Shown: positions 1 to 11,954 of the stretch, piece after piece
How positions within the stretch are numbered: the stretch's first letter is position 1
How the letters are laid out: each line of letters begins with the position of its first letter
Assembly (NCBI RefSeq): GCF_018991925.1
Contig: NW_024744357.1
Location: 3,233,706 to 3,297,705, forward strand
From: Homarus americanus
Taxonomy: Eukaryota; Arthropoda; Malacostraca; Decapoda; Nephropidae
Reading direction: 5' to 3'
Length of the DNA: 64,000 nucleotides
Made by a program: the position numbers and the translations under genes
The notes under the pieces: model-generated
What the model was told of the DNA's origin: nothing
The model's input: the letters and a program-made list of their open reading frames with translations, nothing else
The model's database searches: none

Positions 1-61
1 TAACGCTCCGAGTCCCACTGAATTACTCATGTCATGTCTCATAAGTGCATATTCCCCAACC

Positions 62-2575
62 TTGGTTGCAGAGGATGATAATCAAGGAGGTCTTTTACGC
101 TGACCTTAACAAAGTGCTAACCTCTATCCCCAGAGAAAATAAGATTGTGCTCCTAGGTGACTTCAATGCCAGAGTTGCCAGAGATACTGACATATGGCAG
201 GGGACCATAGGGAGAAATGAAGTAGGGAAGGGTGATCCAGCTGCACACACCTCCTCAGTAAGTCTGTTGAACACAACGTCACTATCACCAACACCTTGTT
301 CAGGCAGGCCAACAAGTTCAAAGATTCTTGGCAACACCCAAGATCCAAAAATTGGCATTTCCTTGACTACATCTGTAGGTTATGTATCTATGCTATTGTG
401 CCGAGTAGCAACCTTGTATATAAGCTACTGTGCCGAGTAGCATCTATGTATATAATTCAGTGGCAACACTGCACGTGTTATGTGGCAACATTGCTGAGGC
501 TGCCATATGGCAAGGCAGTCTCAGTCTGACTGTGTGAGCGTGCATGGCACACGCTAGTCCCCACTTGTATTTCTCCTATCCTTTAATAAACGGACTTCAG
601 TGTTACCCGGTGTTTCCCTACCCATCACTGCATTCTTCAGAACACTTGGAACCTTCAACATCATCACCGGGCTCTCCGTTGAGCAACAAGCTTCAAGAAG
701 AGGTTTTAATACCAAGCGACTGGAGGATCAAGCGGTAGAACATGCTTTCAGAGAGCAGCTCGATGATGGGCTGATAAACAACCCAACAACATACAACCTA
801 AATGTGAGTGTTGAATGGGGTATCCTCGACGATATCAATACAAAAACCTGCTGCGAGACCCTCGGCCAGATCGAAAGAAAACACCAGGATTGGTTTGATG
901 AAAATAGCCAGGAAATTGAAGTACTCGTCAATAGTAAACGTGCTACTTTCCTGACTGGCAGAACAACCCTCAGTCTCGGACCAAAGCTGATACTTTCCGC
1001 CAGAAGACAACAGTGTCCCAGCGCAAACTTCATCACCAAAGAACAAATGGTGGAAAAATAAAGCGCGTGAAATACAAATATTGACGGATCAACACAGGAT
1101 ATGTGAATTTTTCAATTCCACTGAAACAATATATGCCCCCCGCCTCCACTCATCCGACGGTAGCTCTCTAATTAAAGAAGCTGGAAAAACTACTACCCAT
1201 TCGCCGCTCAACTGAAACATCGATGTGGATGGCCTGACTACACAGCAGGTCCCCAAGTACCCAGAGTTGACCCACCTAAGCTATCCTCCATCCCATGATG
1301 ATGTAGCTACTGCCATCAAGCAGATGAAAAATAACAAAGCCACAGAGCCTGATAGAATCTCAGCCGAGGTGTATTAAGCTGGAGGACCTCTGCTTACCAG
1401 CCATCTCCAACTATTTGTTAGAACAGTGGAGACCAGTCAGACAGTGGCAACTCCCAGAATCTCAATGTGGCTTTAGACTGTCATGTGGCACCACTGGCAT
1501 GATCTTTTCTGGCTGCAAGATGTAGGGAAAGTGCAGAGAATAGCGTCGTGACTTGTACTGGGCCTTCATCGACCTTACTAAGGCCTTCGACTCGGTCAAC
1601 ATGGAAGCCCTCTGGCGAACCCTCAGTCATTTTGGTTGTCCACCAAAATTCGTCCCCATTGTGAGGCAACTCCACGATGACATGAACGGCAGTGTCCTGC
1701 ACAATGACTCCCAGCTGAGTTCTTCCCCATCCATATGGGGATAAAACAAGGAAGTGTAGAGGCACCAACTCACTTTTTCTTTTTCTTGTGCTGCCTTCCG
1801 TACTCGTGCCAGTGCCAATTTAGCCGGCGGGGTGAGCATCCAGTACCGGATGAAGGGAACTTTCAACATAAGACGACTCCAGGCCCACACTGAATGCGAG
1901 CTACAGGAGATGCTGAACACCTACGCATATTCTTTTTCAGCCTGCCCCTGGTTTAACCACACCACCATCCATCCAAGTTCACAGTACTACCCTCATTAAT
2001 GTTACCCACTTGCAGTATCTTGGCTCCCACCTGTCCACTACTGTAGACATCGATGAAGAGATTCAACATCAGATTGCATGTGCATCTCAAAAATTTGGCA
2101 GACTCCATGCCCGTGTCTTCAGCTAAAGGGAGTTAAATTATCTAAAAAGCTGCATATACAGCATATCGATCTGTGGTCCTCCCCACCCTGCTGTATGGCA
2201 GCGAGACATGGGTCACATGCAGGAGGCACCTCAAGGCACTTGAAAACTTTCACCAATGTAATCATCTGCTCCATCCTCCGAATTTGCTGGGAAGACAAAA
2301 GAACAAATGCCAGTATTCTCCGCTGACACAACTGTAGGAGCATAGAGGCTACCATTATCCATGAACAACTACGTTTGATGGGACATGTTGTCCACATGAA
2401 CGACAGTTGACTGCCAAAGCAGCTACTGTACAGTCCGCCGCTGGCAGGCAACGGAAAAGGTATATGGATTATCTTAAGTCAAATCTTATTAAGTGCCAAA
2501 TCAACCCCATCACCTGGGAGATGATCACTCCACACAGTAAGGAGAAGGTGTCAATACTTTCGAGTTAGCCCGCCT
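62..2575 (+). pseudogene. Non-LTR retrotransposon (LINE) remnant: endonuclease and reverse transcriptase
   Basis: This is a decayed LINE coding region, interrupted by the solo LTR at 374-622. The N-terminal part (84-373) keeps the endonuclease signature LLGDFNARV. After the LTR, reading resumes at 623 and matches the second LINE at 21374. The RT part shows KQMKNNKA near 1320 and the motif A block FIDLTKAFDSVN near 1563-1602. The C-terminal part keeps a TLLYGSETWVT-like block near 2180-2215. Compared with the second copy, about 165 bases of RT sequence are missing near 1430, and there are many stops and frameshifts. The conserved end reads GVNTFELA near 2550. It is inactive. I did not assign a clade. 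Confidence 0.85.
374..622 (+). mobile_element. Solo LTR inserted in the LINE
   Basis: The 249-bp segment starts TGTAGG and ends CCTACC, so its ends form an imperfect inverted repeat. It is flanked on both sides by CATC (370-373 and 623-626), which fits a 4-bp target duplication. The LINE homology stops at one side and resumes at the other when compared with the copy near 21590. Inside are TATATAA-like boxes near 416 and 451 and a polyadenylation signal AATAAA at about 584. The repeated phrase TGTGCCGAGTAGCA occurs near 398 and 431. These are hallmarks of an LTR left by recombination of a full LTR retrotransposon. The 4-bp duplication suits Ty3/gypsy, but that is inference. Confidence 0.75.
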
Positions 2576-2996
2576 GCATATATAATTCCCAAGACTGTGT
2601 AGCTCCATTATACGAATATGAGGTATGATACACCACAGCAGCAACAGCAACGTCGTCGCTATTATAAGCAGTCGGGGGAAGACCAGCACCATTTCCTACA
2701 CGACATGGGATAGTTACAGCGGTACCAATGCAAGGCAACACTTCTAGTGCAGCTTCGTTAATCGCAGCGCTGACAAAAGCAGAAGTATTGTCTGCTCCGG
2801 TGAGAGTGGGTGCCAACACTTTTCCTAGAGATAAATACGGATGCGTGCGCAAGGTACTCTCTTTAGCGTCCTATCAAGAACTACAGCGACGTTCACCTCA
2901 CTGCGGGTTTCAAGTTCGACCTGCTGACACAGATCTCAGTAATTCCCGGTGCTCAGCTGAACATGCGGAGTGGCAACACTACCTTATGATTTTCTA
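2576..2996. other. Unassigned stretch between LINE and gypsy remnants
   Basis: No gene is recognised. A short open frame (2728-2997, +) has no family signature I know. It may be decayed gypsy sequence upstream of the protease-RT linker. Confidence 0.4.
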
Positions 2997-5400
2997 GACG
3001 GGGTAAACCATTTTCTGCAGAGTTTTACATAGTAAAAGACTTTAGCTTACCAGCTAACGGATTATTCAGTCTTCCAACGCTAAAACACAACATGATAGAA
3101 GTCCAGTCAAGTCGACATACTATCACTTTTACCTGGCGTGATTATAGCAGCAAAAATTAACAGTCTTAACAGGTACTCTGCATTTTTAGAATATGGAAAT
3201 AACCAGGGCCACTGTTCGGTTACCTGGGGTTTTCCCTGGGACTAGCGTAGTCTGTCTTACGGAGACTTCCAGGGTTAAAGGTTTTTTATGTGAATCTACT
3301 TTGAGTACGATTCGTTCTCGTGGTATAACAATGTCCTCGTTCTCAACAGAACAGGTGCTCCCAGAATATTGAAGCAGGGATGTTGCTTGTGTGATTATCT
3401 GGTTTACCACACTAGTGCTCTTTTACAGCTTACACAATTCCCAATTGGTAGTGTTAAATTTACACAAACCAGATGAGAGGATGGATAAAATAGCACCGCA
3501 TGTTAAGGTAATTTGGTCACCCTTAAGGCAAGACTAGGCTCCTGGAATTGCTTGCCGACTACAAAAAGATTATAGCTTTACCTGACGAACCGCTAGATCA
3601 GACGCGTTTCACTTCACATCTCATATCTTTAAAACCAGACACAAAGCCAATCTACATACCAGCTTATAGACTACCTCATAGCCAGCACGCTGTAGTACAA
3701 GACATGGTTCAAGATATGCTGGAACAAGAAGTTATCACACATTCAATGTCCTCTTTCAATAGCCCATTGTTTTTAGTCCCTAAGAAGGATGGAGCTAGGC
3801 GCCCAACCATAGATTTTCGGCGAGTAAACGAAAAACTATCCTGGATAGGTACCCGCTACCTGTTCTGAGCAATTTATTGCAATCTGTAAGCAAAGACCTT
3901 GATCTTCTTTCGTATATTGGCAAATTCCTCTTGAGGAGAAATCTCGTGATATTACTCTGCTTTTGACACTCCTTTCTACCATTTTGATTTTTTACGCATG
4001 CCTTTCTGTCTTCTAAATGCGCCATTGAATTTTCAAAGGGTGATTTAATGCCTTATTTGGTGATTTAATAGGCAACACAATATGTGCCTCTTTCGTGATC
4101 TCATCATAGTCAGTAAAGATGCACACAGTCATCTTGTCAAACTTCATGAAGTTTTCCTGAATCCTTCTACAGTGGGACTTAAGTTAAATTTTCTAAATGT
4201 GATTTCTTAAAACCAAGAATACAATTCCTGGGTCATGTAGCCGACGGATGTGGCATTCATACAGGTACAGTTGACGGCAAGGTCAAAGTCATTACACAGT
4301 TCCCACGTCCTACAACCATTGATAAGGTGCGTAGTTTCCTTGGTTTATCAGGATAAAATCGTTCTTTTCTCAAAAGATATGTGACGTTAGCTTCGCCGCT
4401 GACTCAGTTACTGAAAAAGGACGCGACTTTTGTCTTGAATGATGAACAGGAGGCTAGTTTAATTGCACTGAAGACGGCACTTACCAATGCACCTGTTTTG
4501 GCATTTCCTAGCTACACTCAACCATTTACTCTGTGTACCGACACCTCAGGACAAGGAGTCGAGGCTGTACTCATGCAGCTGGACGTACAAGACAAACATA
4601 GAGTGATTATTACGCCAGTCGTAAACTTAATGACGCAGAAACACGCTACTCAGTAACACATCTGGAAGATTTAGCTGTTGTCTGGGCTCTTAAGAAGTTT
4701 AAGGATTAAATTTTTGGATATCCCATAACCGTCCATACGGATCATGTAGCAGTGACAGAGCTGTTCCACAAAAAAGACCTTTCAGCCTTTCAGGCAGACT
4801 AGCATGCTGGTATCTCACCATTCAAGAATTCGCCTCCGAGTCAAGTGCTTACCGGGACGAGCGTTACGTGGTTGCCGACGCTTTGTCCAGACACACAGCA
4901 CCAGTGACGTTTGTATCTTCGTTCACTCTCTCACAATTACGGGATGAACAACGACTTGATCCCTTGTGGTCTTCAGTCATTTTTGCTCTAGAGTCGGGGG
5001 AGGCTAATTGAACTATGACAGGGTATACTCAATCGCTCCAAACAGACTGCTCAGTGTATTGTTACGCAAATAGTAGAACTTGCTAAACTTCGTACAGCCA
5101 TACTAACGTTGTATCATAATGTACCGTAGCTAAAACAACTATCTGTGCAGATGGGGGTCGATATGCTCCGAAATTTTACGTGTGACTAGTGACAGCCCTC
5201 ACATGCCAAAATTTATCGTCCATGGTCTCATATTGTTTCCCACAAAGTATGCACAGATAGTTGTTTTAGCTACTGTACCTCAACCAGGCCATCACGGGCA
5301 TGACAAATGCCTTATGGAAATCAGAAAGCATTATTTTTGGAATATAATGAAAAAGACCCAGAGTTTAACACATTGCTAAATGTTTATCGTGTGCGCAGTG
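2997..5400 (+). pseudogene. Ty3/gypsy pol remnant (RT, RNase H, integrase N-terminus)
   Basis: This is the internal region of a Ty3/gypsy-type LTR retrotransposon broken by many frameshifts. In order: a protease-RT linker (about 3008-3420); the RT start at 3548-3868, with the blocks SPLFLVPKKDGARRP and IDFRRVNEK; a decayed palm with YWQIPLEEKSRD near 3915; an FLGLSG block near 4338; RNase H from 4381 with NAPVLAFPSYTQPFTLCTDTS; and the integrase zinc finger near 5287-5400 with HHGHDKCLMEIRKHYFW followed by a decayed C-x2-C. Typical pol regions encode over 1000 residues, and no frame here exceeds about 106. No integrase catalytic core follows, so the 3' end is truncated. It is not functional. 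Confidence 0.88.
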
Positions 5401-5566
5401 TAAAGGCCTGGGACTTAGGGATATGAATCCCTTGCCAGCCTAATCAGGATCTTATAAAAGGAAAGTCAAGAACCATGGTTTTTTGAGGGAAAACAAACGT
5501 TCGAGATTGACATCTCTTTACTATGAAAATAACACAAAACTCTGACACCACTCACACATATATCAA
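5401..5566. other. Junction after the gypsy remnant, no gene seen
   Basis: Non-coding sequence linking the truncated gypsy integrase to the 17-bp minisatellite. No conserved motif is recognised. Confidence 0.4.
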
Positions 5567-5730
5567 ATAACAATTACGGGAGTCAAACAATCAAAGGAGT
5601 CAAACAATTAAGGGAGTCAAACAATTAATGGAGTCAAACAATTAAGGGAGTCAAACAATTAACGGAATCAGACACTTTAGGGAGTTAAACAATTACGGGA
5701 GTCAAACAATTAAGAGAATCAAACACTGAA
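5567..5730 (+). repeat. 17-bp minisatellite, about nine copies
   Basis: A 17-base unit with consensus AGTCAAACAATTAAGGG is repeated head to tail about nine times from 5581, with a partial copy before it. Copies at the right end are more diverged (for example AATCAGACACTTTAGGG). There are no unique spacers between copies, so it is a tandem minisatellite. Confidence 0.92.
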
Positions 5731-5938
5731 CAGATATTTCCTACGGTGGCGGCCCTGTGGAAGGCTCTGGAAAGCAGTGATCCGCTCTCAGGGGGAAGCT
5801 CAAGTCAGCTTCCTCACTTGGCGCCAGCGATCGATGTCTTGCTACACAAGAGAGACGCCAGGGCACAGACTGTGTAGAGGAAGTGGCGATGACGTGGCAG
5901 CCATGTAGTAGCTGGGGTAGATGTCCGGAGATTGACAT

Positions 5939-6290
5939 ACCTGGGGACAAACAGGAGAGGACGTGAAGGAGGACTTCTCTTTTCCCGCTCCCCCATGGTT
6001 ATATATATCGTGCAAACCAATATTGCTCATTCAAAGATGATATCAGTTGACAAAGGTCTGGCAAATTACTTAAGGTTGAGTGCAAACCATCCAAGATTGA
6101 GCTTGCTAGAAATTAAACGTATTGACAAATGTGTTGGCCGGGACTTACTGGGAGGATCACTTGAGTCTAAGCGTCGACAGGAAAAACTCACATCTTCTCA
6201 GGATGGCTAACCCACTCATGTTTGCGTTCGTGGAGTATAATATGAATCAGTAGTGTTGAAACAGACTAGCAGTCCAACGTGACCATGACA
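5939..6290 (+). repeat. Dispersed repeat, copy 1 (about 350 bp)
   Basis: This segment, from ACCTGGGGACAAACAGG to GACCATGACA, is repeated in the same orientation at 10941-11340 with scattered small indels. A TATATATA tract lies near 6000. It carries no recognisable coding domain. The sharp shared ends suggest a mobile element or an LTR. I could not identify terminal repeats. Confidence 0.7.
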
Positions 6291-7781
6291 AAAGCTCCCT
6301 CTTTCCCAAGATTCTTATTATGCGTGCGTTAAGCTAAACATGTCGATGGTTACGATTCTTTTACAAATAACTGTTACCTTTCGTCACGATTTCACACTAC
6401 CTACATAAGCTAACAACACATCATGACTTCTTACGGGCATCTAACAAGATGTTTTAAAACAAGAACACAATGATTACATACATGGGATAAGCGGTGGTTA
6501 AAAAACACAATCTATTATCATTGACAACATTGCATAGAAACAAAATACAGGTAATTAAATATAAATAGGAATAATCTATTGATAAAGAAAAACATATAAA
6601 TGGGGTTACTTACATAGCAAAAAAAATTTGTTACGACCACACACTCTGGAGATACAACTACTCTATATACAAGTTTCACTAAAGGAATTAATCGAAGATG
6701 CTTACCGACACCACTGAAGATTTAACTTGGACTTCTCAGCTGGGACATGAATGAACAGACCCGTCCAGTCAGAAGAATGAATTAGTTGACTTTAAGCGAA
6801 GAGTCACTGTCTACTCGCGAGAAACGCTGTAACCTTCGAGGATCCAACAAGCGGCGATAATCCCAAAATACGATGCAAACGAAAGCGGTCCTTATGGAGC
6901 ACAGCCAAACCAAAAACTGTCTGTACTTGCTGGCTGCCATTTAGCGAAATCAGCGCCATGCTTAACCATGCCTGATTCACCTAAAAGTCCACGAACACTC
7001 CCTATACACAAACAACAAGTCTAAGTCGGGGACTTGACTCACAAAACTTGAGAACTCACAACTGGTATCTTTACTCAACTGGTAACAGATACCCATCAGA
7101 TCAGTTGCATAACAGCCAATCCTCTTCCAGTCTCTGTGTCTTTACTGCCAATTGATGATCCCTCTGGAAAAAAAAATTCCACAAACACCTACATACTCAC
7201 AAACATCTACATTTCTTACATTCCACTCACATGGGCAAACAACATATTTACTTTCCACAACTTACTGATGCAGAGCAACACTTACGTTACTCTCACTTTA
7301 CAGTTGGCCTTCTCAATTTGCAACACAAATATGCAAAACATCATATACCATGCATCAACAACCAATGCTGTTCAGTCAAGATCTACAACCCTTTAAAAGA
7401 AATCTCAACTTAACTTACTGAGTGCCAGTCTCTCACATAACTAGCAGAGGCGTTCCTCACCTCTTCCCTTCACCTTCCCTGTCCATCAGGCCAGCACCTG
7501 ATGGAAACACAACTGAGTGAAGAGACCTGGGTGTCGTTCTAATGAATGAACATGTCTCCATCCATACTTCTCAACTCTACCATCAACTTACTTGACACAG
7601 GTTCTGAGATGACTGCACCTTGAACTGCTCCTTGAGGCAGCCATCATGCTTGGAGATCACTACAACTCCTGTAACTTCACTAGCACAGACAAGAGCGCAC
7701 ACCTTAAAAAACAAACGGATTACTTACCTTATTATTTCTAATGCACAAAACACTTGAAATACCATCAAAATTACTGCTCAA
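6291..7781. other. AT-rich non-coding stretch
   Basis: No gene, RNA or repeat family is recognised. Open frames here (for example 7136-7396) have low-complexity composition and no domain signature. Confidence 0.5.
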
Positions 7782-8093
7782 TACACCTTTTCACATATCC
7801 GTTTGAGACATTTATTTACGCATAACTATTTGACAAATTTCTAACGAATGACAGAACACATCGAATGACAATCTAAAATAACTGTTCATTCATGCTAACA
7901 GGCGGAATTGACAGAGTTATAAGTTGACAGAACGTGAACAACCGTGAAGCAGTCTACATATAGTTTGAAATGTATTAATTGAGAATAGCATACCAACAAC
8001 AGTTATTTTAGATTGTCATTCGTCGTGTTCTGTCATTAGGTTATGAAATTTGTCAAATAGTTATGTAACAATGTAGATATGTGAAAAGGTGTA
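7782..8093. mobile_element. Non-autonomous inverted-repeat element (MITE), copy 1
   Basis: The 312-bp element begins TACACCTTTTCACATATCC and ends with its inverse. The inverted repeats are about 95-110 bases each (7782-7893 and 7998-8093), with a short unique centre. The flanks are CTGCTCAA (7774-7781) and CTACTCAA (8094-8101), an 8-bp target duplication with one mismatch. That length and the nTnnnnAn pattern suit hAT-type transposases, though such long terminal repeats are unusual for hAT. There is no coding capacity. Confidence 0.8.
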
Positions 8094-8101
8094 CTACTCA
8101 A

Positions 8102-9700
8102 CTTATTACTCCTTTCCCCTATGAAATAATAGGAATCTGAACTTTGCTACCCAACACCTTTGATGAATGCAGAAAAAATATCACTGCACTCTTTGGTCAC
8201 TTTTAAGATTCACTGTGCACCTCAATGGTACTTGTTATGGTCAATCTCTGTATGGTGCAACTTACTGGCAAAGAACTCTTCCGGAATTACGCTGTACTCT
8301 AGCAAATCAAACAACTTAAAAAAAAGGAACAAAGGCATTTCCATTACTGAGAGTCTGATACAAAAAAATAAAGTGGTAATACTGTAATACTTTAAAGGAC
8401 TGTCCCTTGATTACTCAACAAGTATTCAACGGCTTTTCAATTGCAATGAGATTTTAACACTGTTATCGCACTTCCTGATGTGCTCTGTTGTACTTTCTAA
8501 CAATCAAATTTCAAGACGCATTCTTTCAGATGTCATATCACCACAGAGTCCTCAAATATCAATGCAATTGCTTCAGAAATTATACATGTATTAGATCTCA
8601 GAGCGACATACCCAACACTTTCTTTTGACAATACATCGATCCCTACACTGCTAGAACTAATGCCCTTGGCATTAAAATCACTCTAATAGAAACAACACAA
8701 AAATACTATATATTCAGGAAATATATAACACAACTCGTGTTATACAAAATAAATTCACTTGTCAAAACTTATGTTAACTGATAAACACTTCCTGGTGAAA
8801 TCAAAACAAATACATCAAAATATGTCACAATTTCAAATAACACGCAGTTACATAACCTTAGTACAATTATAGCCTTCTGAGCACTCCAGAAACAAACACA
8901 CCCCAACACTCTTAACTTGACGAATGTTACTGCTCACTCATTGCCTGTAAAAATATCAAAGTATTCATTCCCAGTGATCACAACAATTTGCTGTATTTAC
9001 CGGTGCAGAAAGGCACCAAAAAAAATATTACCTTGACCACAACCAACACTTTCCTGATTTCTACGAAGACTGCAAAAAAAAATAGTAGGTAGCTAACCTG
9101 TTTTTCAGACAATTTTCAATACTCTGAACATTAAAAAGTTTCCACATTTTACTGTACACTTTACTTCCATGAATTCTAATTTTCCTTGAAGGCAATTGTT
9201 CTACTTAAACTTCAAAGCCAAAAGTATTTACCATTGAACTGTTTCAACTTCTCGTAAGAGCACAGAATTTTTCACAGAATCCATATACTACTGCACTGGA
9301 AAAATTAAACTGGTGAAATAGCAATCTGGAATATTCATTAGTTACAGTGAAATGATTAGATACCTGCACGGAGAAATGGTTAATACAAATCACACTTAAG
9401 CAAAAGTATTACCACAGTATCACATTTGTCCTCCTGATGACCTGATACCATATGAATTACATCCACCGCTACCACCAATATAACAGCGAAACAGCTTCCT
9501 CTACGTCATACTTTGCCTTATCTTTTATCTGCCCTCTTACTTCTCATGTCTTGAATCTTTAAATTCAATTGTTCTTTCAACTTGTTAGTAGTTGCTGCGC
9601 AACCTTAGTTCCTTTTGGTAGCATGTCGAGGGTCTAAGGCACATGGGTATTGTAATTCTGATATCAAGTTACTTGGACGGAAATAAAGGTGAAATATTAC
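8102..9700. other. AT-rich non-coding stretch between two MITEs
   Basis: No coding domain or RNA is recognised. The ORF at 8160-8387 has no recognisable motif. The content is simple AT-rich sequence with short A and T runs. Confidence 0.5.
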
Positions 9701-10013
9701 TACATATCCGTTGAGACATTGTTACATAACTATTTGACAAATTTCATAACCGAATGACAGAATACATATCAAATGACAATCTAAAATAACTATTGGTGAT
9801 ATGTCATTCTCCAATTGTTACATTCTCAAACTATATTTAGACTGTCAGTTTATTGTTAACGTCTGTCAACTTCATTACTTATGTCAATCACTTCCTTTAG
9901 CATGAACGAACAGTTATTTTTAGATTGTCATTCGATATGTGTTCTGTCATTCGGTTATGAAATTTGTCAAATAGTTATGTAACAATGTCTCAACGGATAT
10001 GTGAAAAGGTGTA
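9701..10013. mobile_element. Non-autonomous inverted-repeat element (MITE), copy 2
   Basis: Same family as the element at 7782. The left inverted repeat starts within the shared sequence at TACATATCCGTTGAGACATT and lacks the outermost bases. The right repeat is complete, ending GAAAAGGTGTA at 10013. The centre differs from copy 1. No clear target duplication is visible because the left end is eroded. Confidence 0.75.
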
Positions 10014-10940
10014 CTGTGGGGAAAAATGAATACTCCTAAAAATACTCTAGGAACAGGTTTATTAATATGAAATCAAAGGGAAAAAGAGATGTTATTAACA
10101 TATAACTTCAAGGTGCAACTCCTCTCTTACTCAACTGCAAACTCAGTATTTTCTTATTGCACACAACCTTACTGATGTTACATTACATTACATAGCAGGA
10201 CCAGTTCCTTGGCCCTATCCACAATACATAGTTACATGACAACTCCTTGGCTCCTCTCAATTGCCAATCCCAGTGGGTACTTACTTCACCCACATTACTG
10301 GCGATACATTTCATTACATACATGGCCAACTTACATATGGTACTTCACTAACTGTTGGTAGTGCATATGAGATGCACTCACAACACACAACATGTTATTA
10401 CTGAAACCAACAAATACATGGGTCCACTACCCAACATGGGATAATTATTTCCAGTTAATTATCCCCAAGCCTTACAACAGACACTCTGGACCATATAACT
10501 CCAAGGCATGTCCCAGGGTATAACACTGGCGCCTAACAACTGATGACTGCTGTTGTGGTCGGTTACACTCAACACAAGGCGGGTCTGGCCCTCGGCCCAC
10601 GAGGTGGACCTGTCGTTTCAATCATGTCGAATCAACGACATCGTTGATATATTGCTCCCTGCTGGAAATCTACTGGTCGGGGCTATCAGTGAATGTCAAA
10701 TAAGCTCAGCCTGGATCTGGGGACAAACAGGAGAGGACGTGACGGAGGACAAGACTTGGGAAGCATGATGACAACACAAACAAATCTTTTGTCTCGCAAC
10801 GTCAGACGACATTTACTTTATATTACTTCTCACACTGGGTGAATAACAATTCCACTGTTATAACATGAACACTGATGAACCCTGATAATTCACTACAATG
10901 ACTGAATCAAACTGAATGGTTAGGGAACACATCTACAGTA
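10014..10940. other. Non-coding stretch with a partial dispersed-repeat copy
   Basis: No gene is recognised. Positions 10716-10750 repeat the first bases (CTGGGGACAAACAGGAGAGG-like) of the dispersed element found at 5939 and 10941. It is a third, truncated copy. Confidence 0.5.
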
Positions 10941-11337
10941 CATACCTGGGGACAAACAGGAGAGGACGTGACTGAGGACGCCTCTCCCCCATGGTTATAT
11001 ATGCGTGAGTTGCCAGCGATCGCTACTCACGCAATGACAGAGATTACAAACAAACCAACTGTTACTCATTCAAAGATGACCCTCAGTTGACAGAGGTCTG
11101 GCGAATTACCCGAGTTGATTCACATAAACTAATCCAAGATTGAGCTTGCTAGGAGAGAGGAAAAACGTATTGACAACTGTGTTCGAAGGCGGGATTTACT
11201 GGGAGGGATCATGAGTCTAAGCGTCGACGGGGAAAAACATGTCTTCTCAGGGATGGCTAACCCACTCATGTTTTGCGTTCGTGGAGTATAATAAGAATCA
11301 GTAGTGTTAAAACAGACTAGCAGTCAACATGACCATG

Positions 11338-11340
<3 letters not shown>
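10941..11340 (+). repeat. Dispersed repeat, copy 2 (about 400 bp)
   Basis: It matches 5939-6290 in direct orientation, ending at GACCATGACA where a (TA)n tract begins. It differs from copy 1 mainly by an extra block of about 45 bases near 11000-11045. That block holds a hairpin with a 9-bp stem (TGCGTGAGT at 11002 and its complement at 11025) and a GC-rich loop containing AGCGATCGCT. Confidence 0.7.

Positions 11341-11414
<74 letters not shown>
11340..11414. repeat. (TA)n microsatellite
   Basis: About 37 uninterrupted TA units. It separates the dispersed repeat from the tRNA-like repeats. Confidence 0.97.
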
Positions 11415-11416
<2 letters not shown>

Positions 11417-11680
11417 TTAGCCCAATAAAGCACGCGCATACAATCAACACCTCAACCCGCCAGGATTCGAACCTCACGGCCCACAAGCCTATGATCTGAC
11501 CGGGGAACGCTAACCGCTGGACCACCAGGATACTAAAGCAGTCCTAGACTTTGTTATATTTCACAAAGCCTGTTCAACGAGCTTATGGCGCCATGAACTC
11601 TAATGGGGACCACCCGTATCACTTAGGTGGTCAGAGTAACGTTTACCAAATCCGGCTTCGAAACACGAGATCCATATATT
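11414..11680 (-). repeat. tRNA-like (SINE-like) repeat, unit 1
   Basis: On the minus strand the unit contains a pol III A-box-like stretch (GGTCCAGCGGTTAGCGTTCC, about 11505-11524) and a B-box GGTTCGAATCC (11463-11473). The spacing between the boxes is tRNA-like. The tRNA-like part lies inside the unit, flanked by about 150 bases of unrelated sequence on the 5' side. The acceptor ends do not pair, so this is a tRNA-derived repeat and not a tRNA gene. Confidence 0.7.
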
Positions 11681-11954
11681 TCATTAGCCCAATAGCACGC
11701 GACTTCTACATACAATCAACACCTCAACCCGCCAGGATTCGAACCCACGCCCACAAGCCTATGACTGTGACCGGGAACGCTAACCGCTGGACCACCAGGA
11801 TACTAAAGCAGTCCTAGACTTTGTTATATTTCACAAAGCCTGTTCAACGAGCTTATGGCGCCGTGAACCTCTAATGGGGACCACCCGTATCACTTAGGTG
11901 GTCAGAGTAACGTTTTACCAAATCCGGCTTCGAAACACGAGGATCCATATATAT
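11681..11954 (-). repeat. tRNA-like (SINE-like) repeat, unit 2
   Basis: A direct tandem copy of the unit at 11414, with small indels. The B-box GGTTCGAATCC is intact near 11735-11745. The A-box lies near 11775-11792. Confidence 0.7.

Noticed and set aside
5567..5730. CRISPR-like array
   Set aside because: The 17-base units are contiguous with no spacers, and the sequence is eukaryotic.
8160..8387. Possible small gene in the AT-rich stretch
   Set aside because: No domain, signal peptide or repeat in the window; Lys/Asn-rich composition is expected by chance in AT-rich DNA.
11459..11531. Functional tRNA gene
   Set aside because: The A and B boxes are present, but the acceptor stem does not pair and the T stem is weak; it recurs as a repeat.
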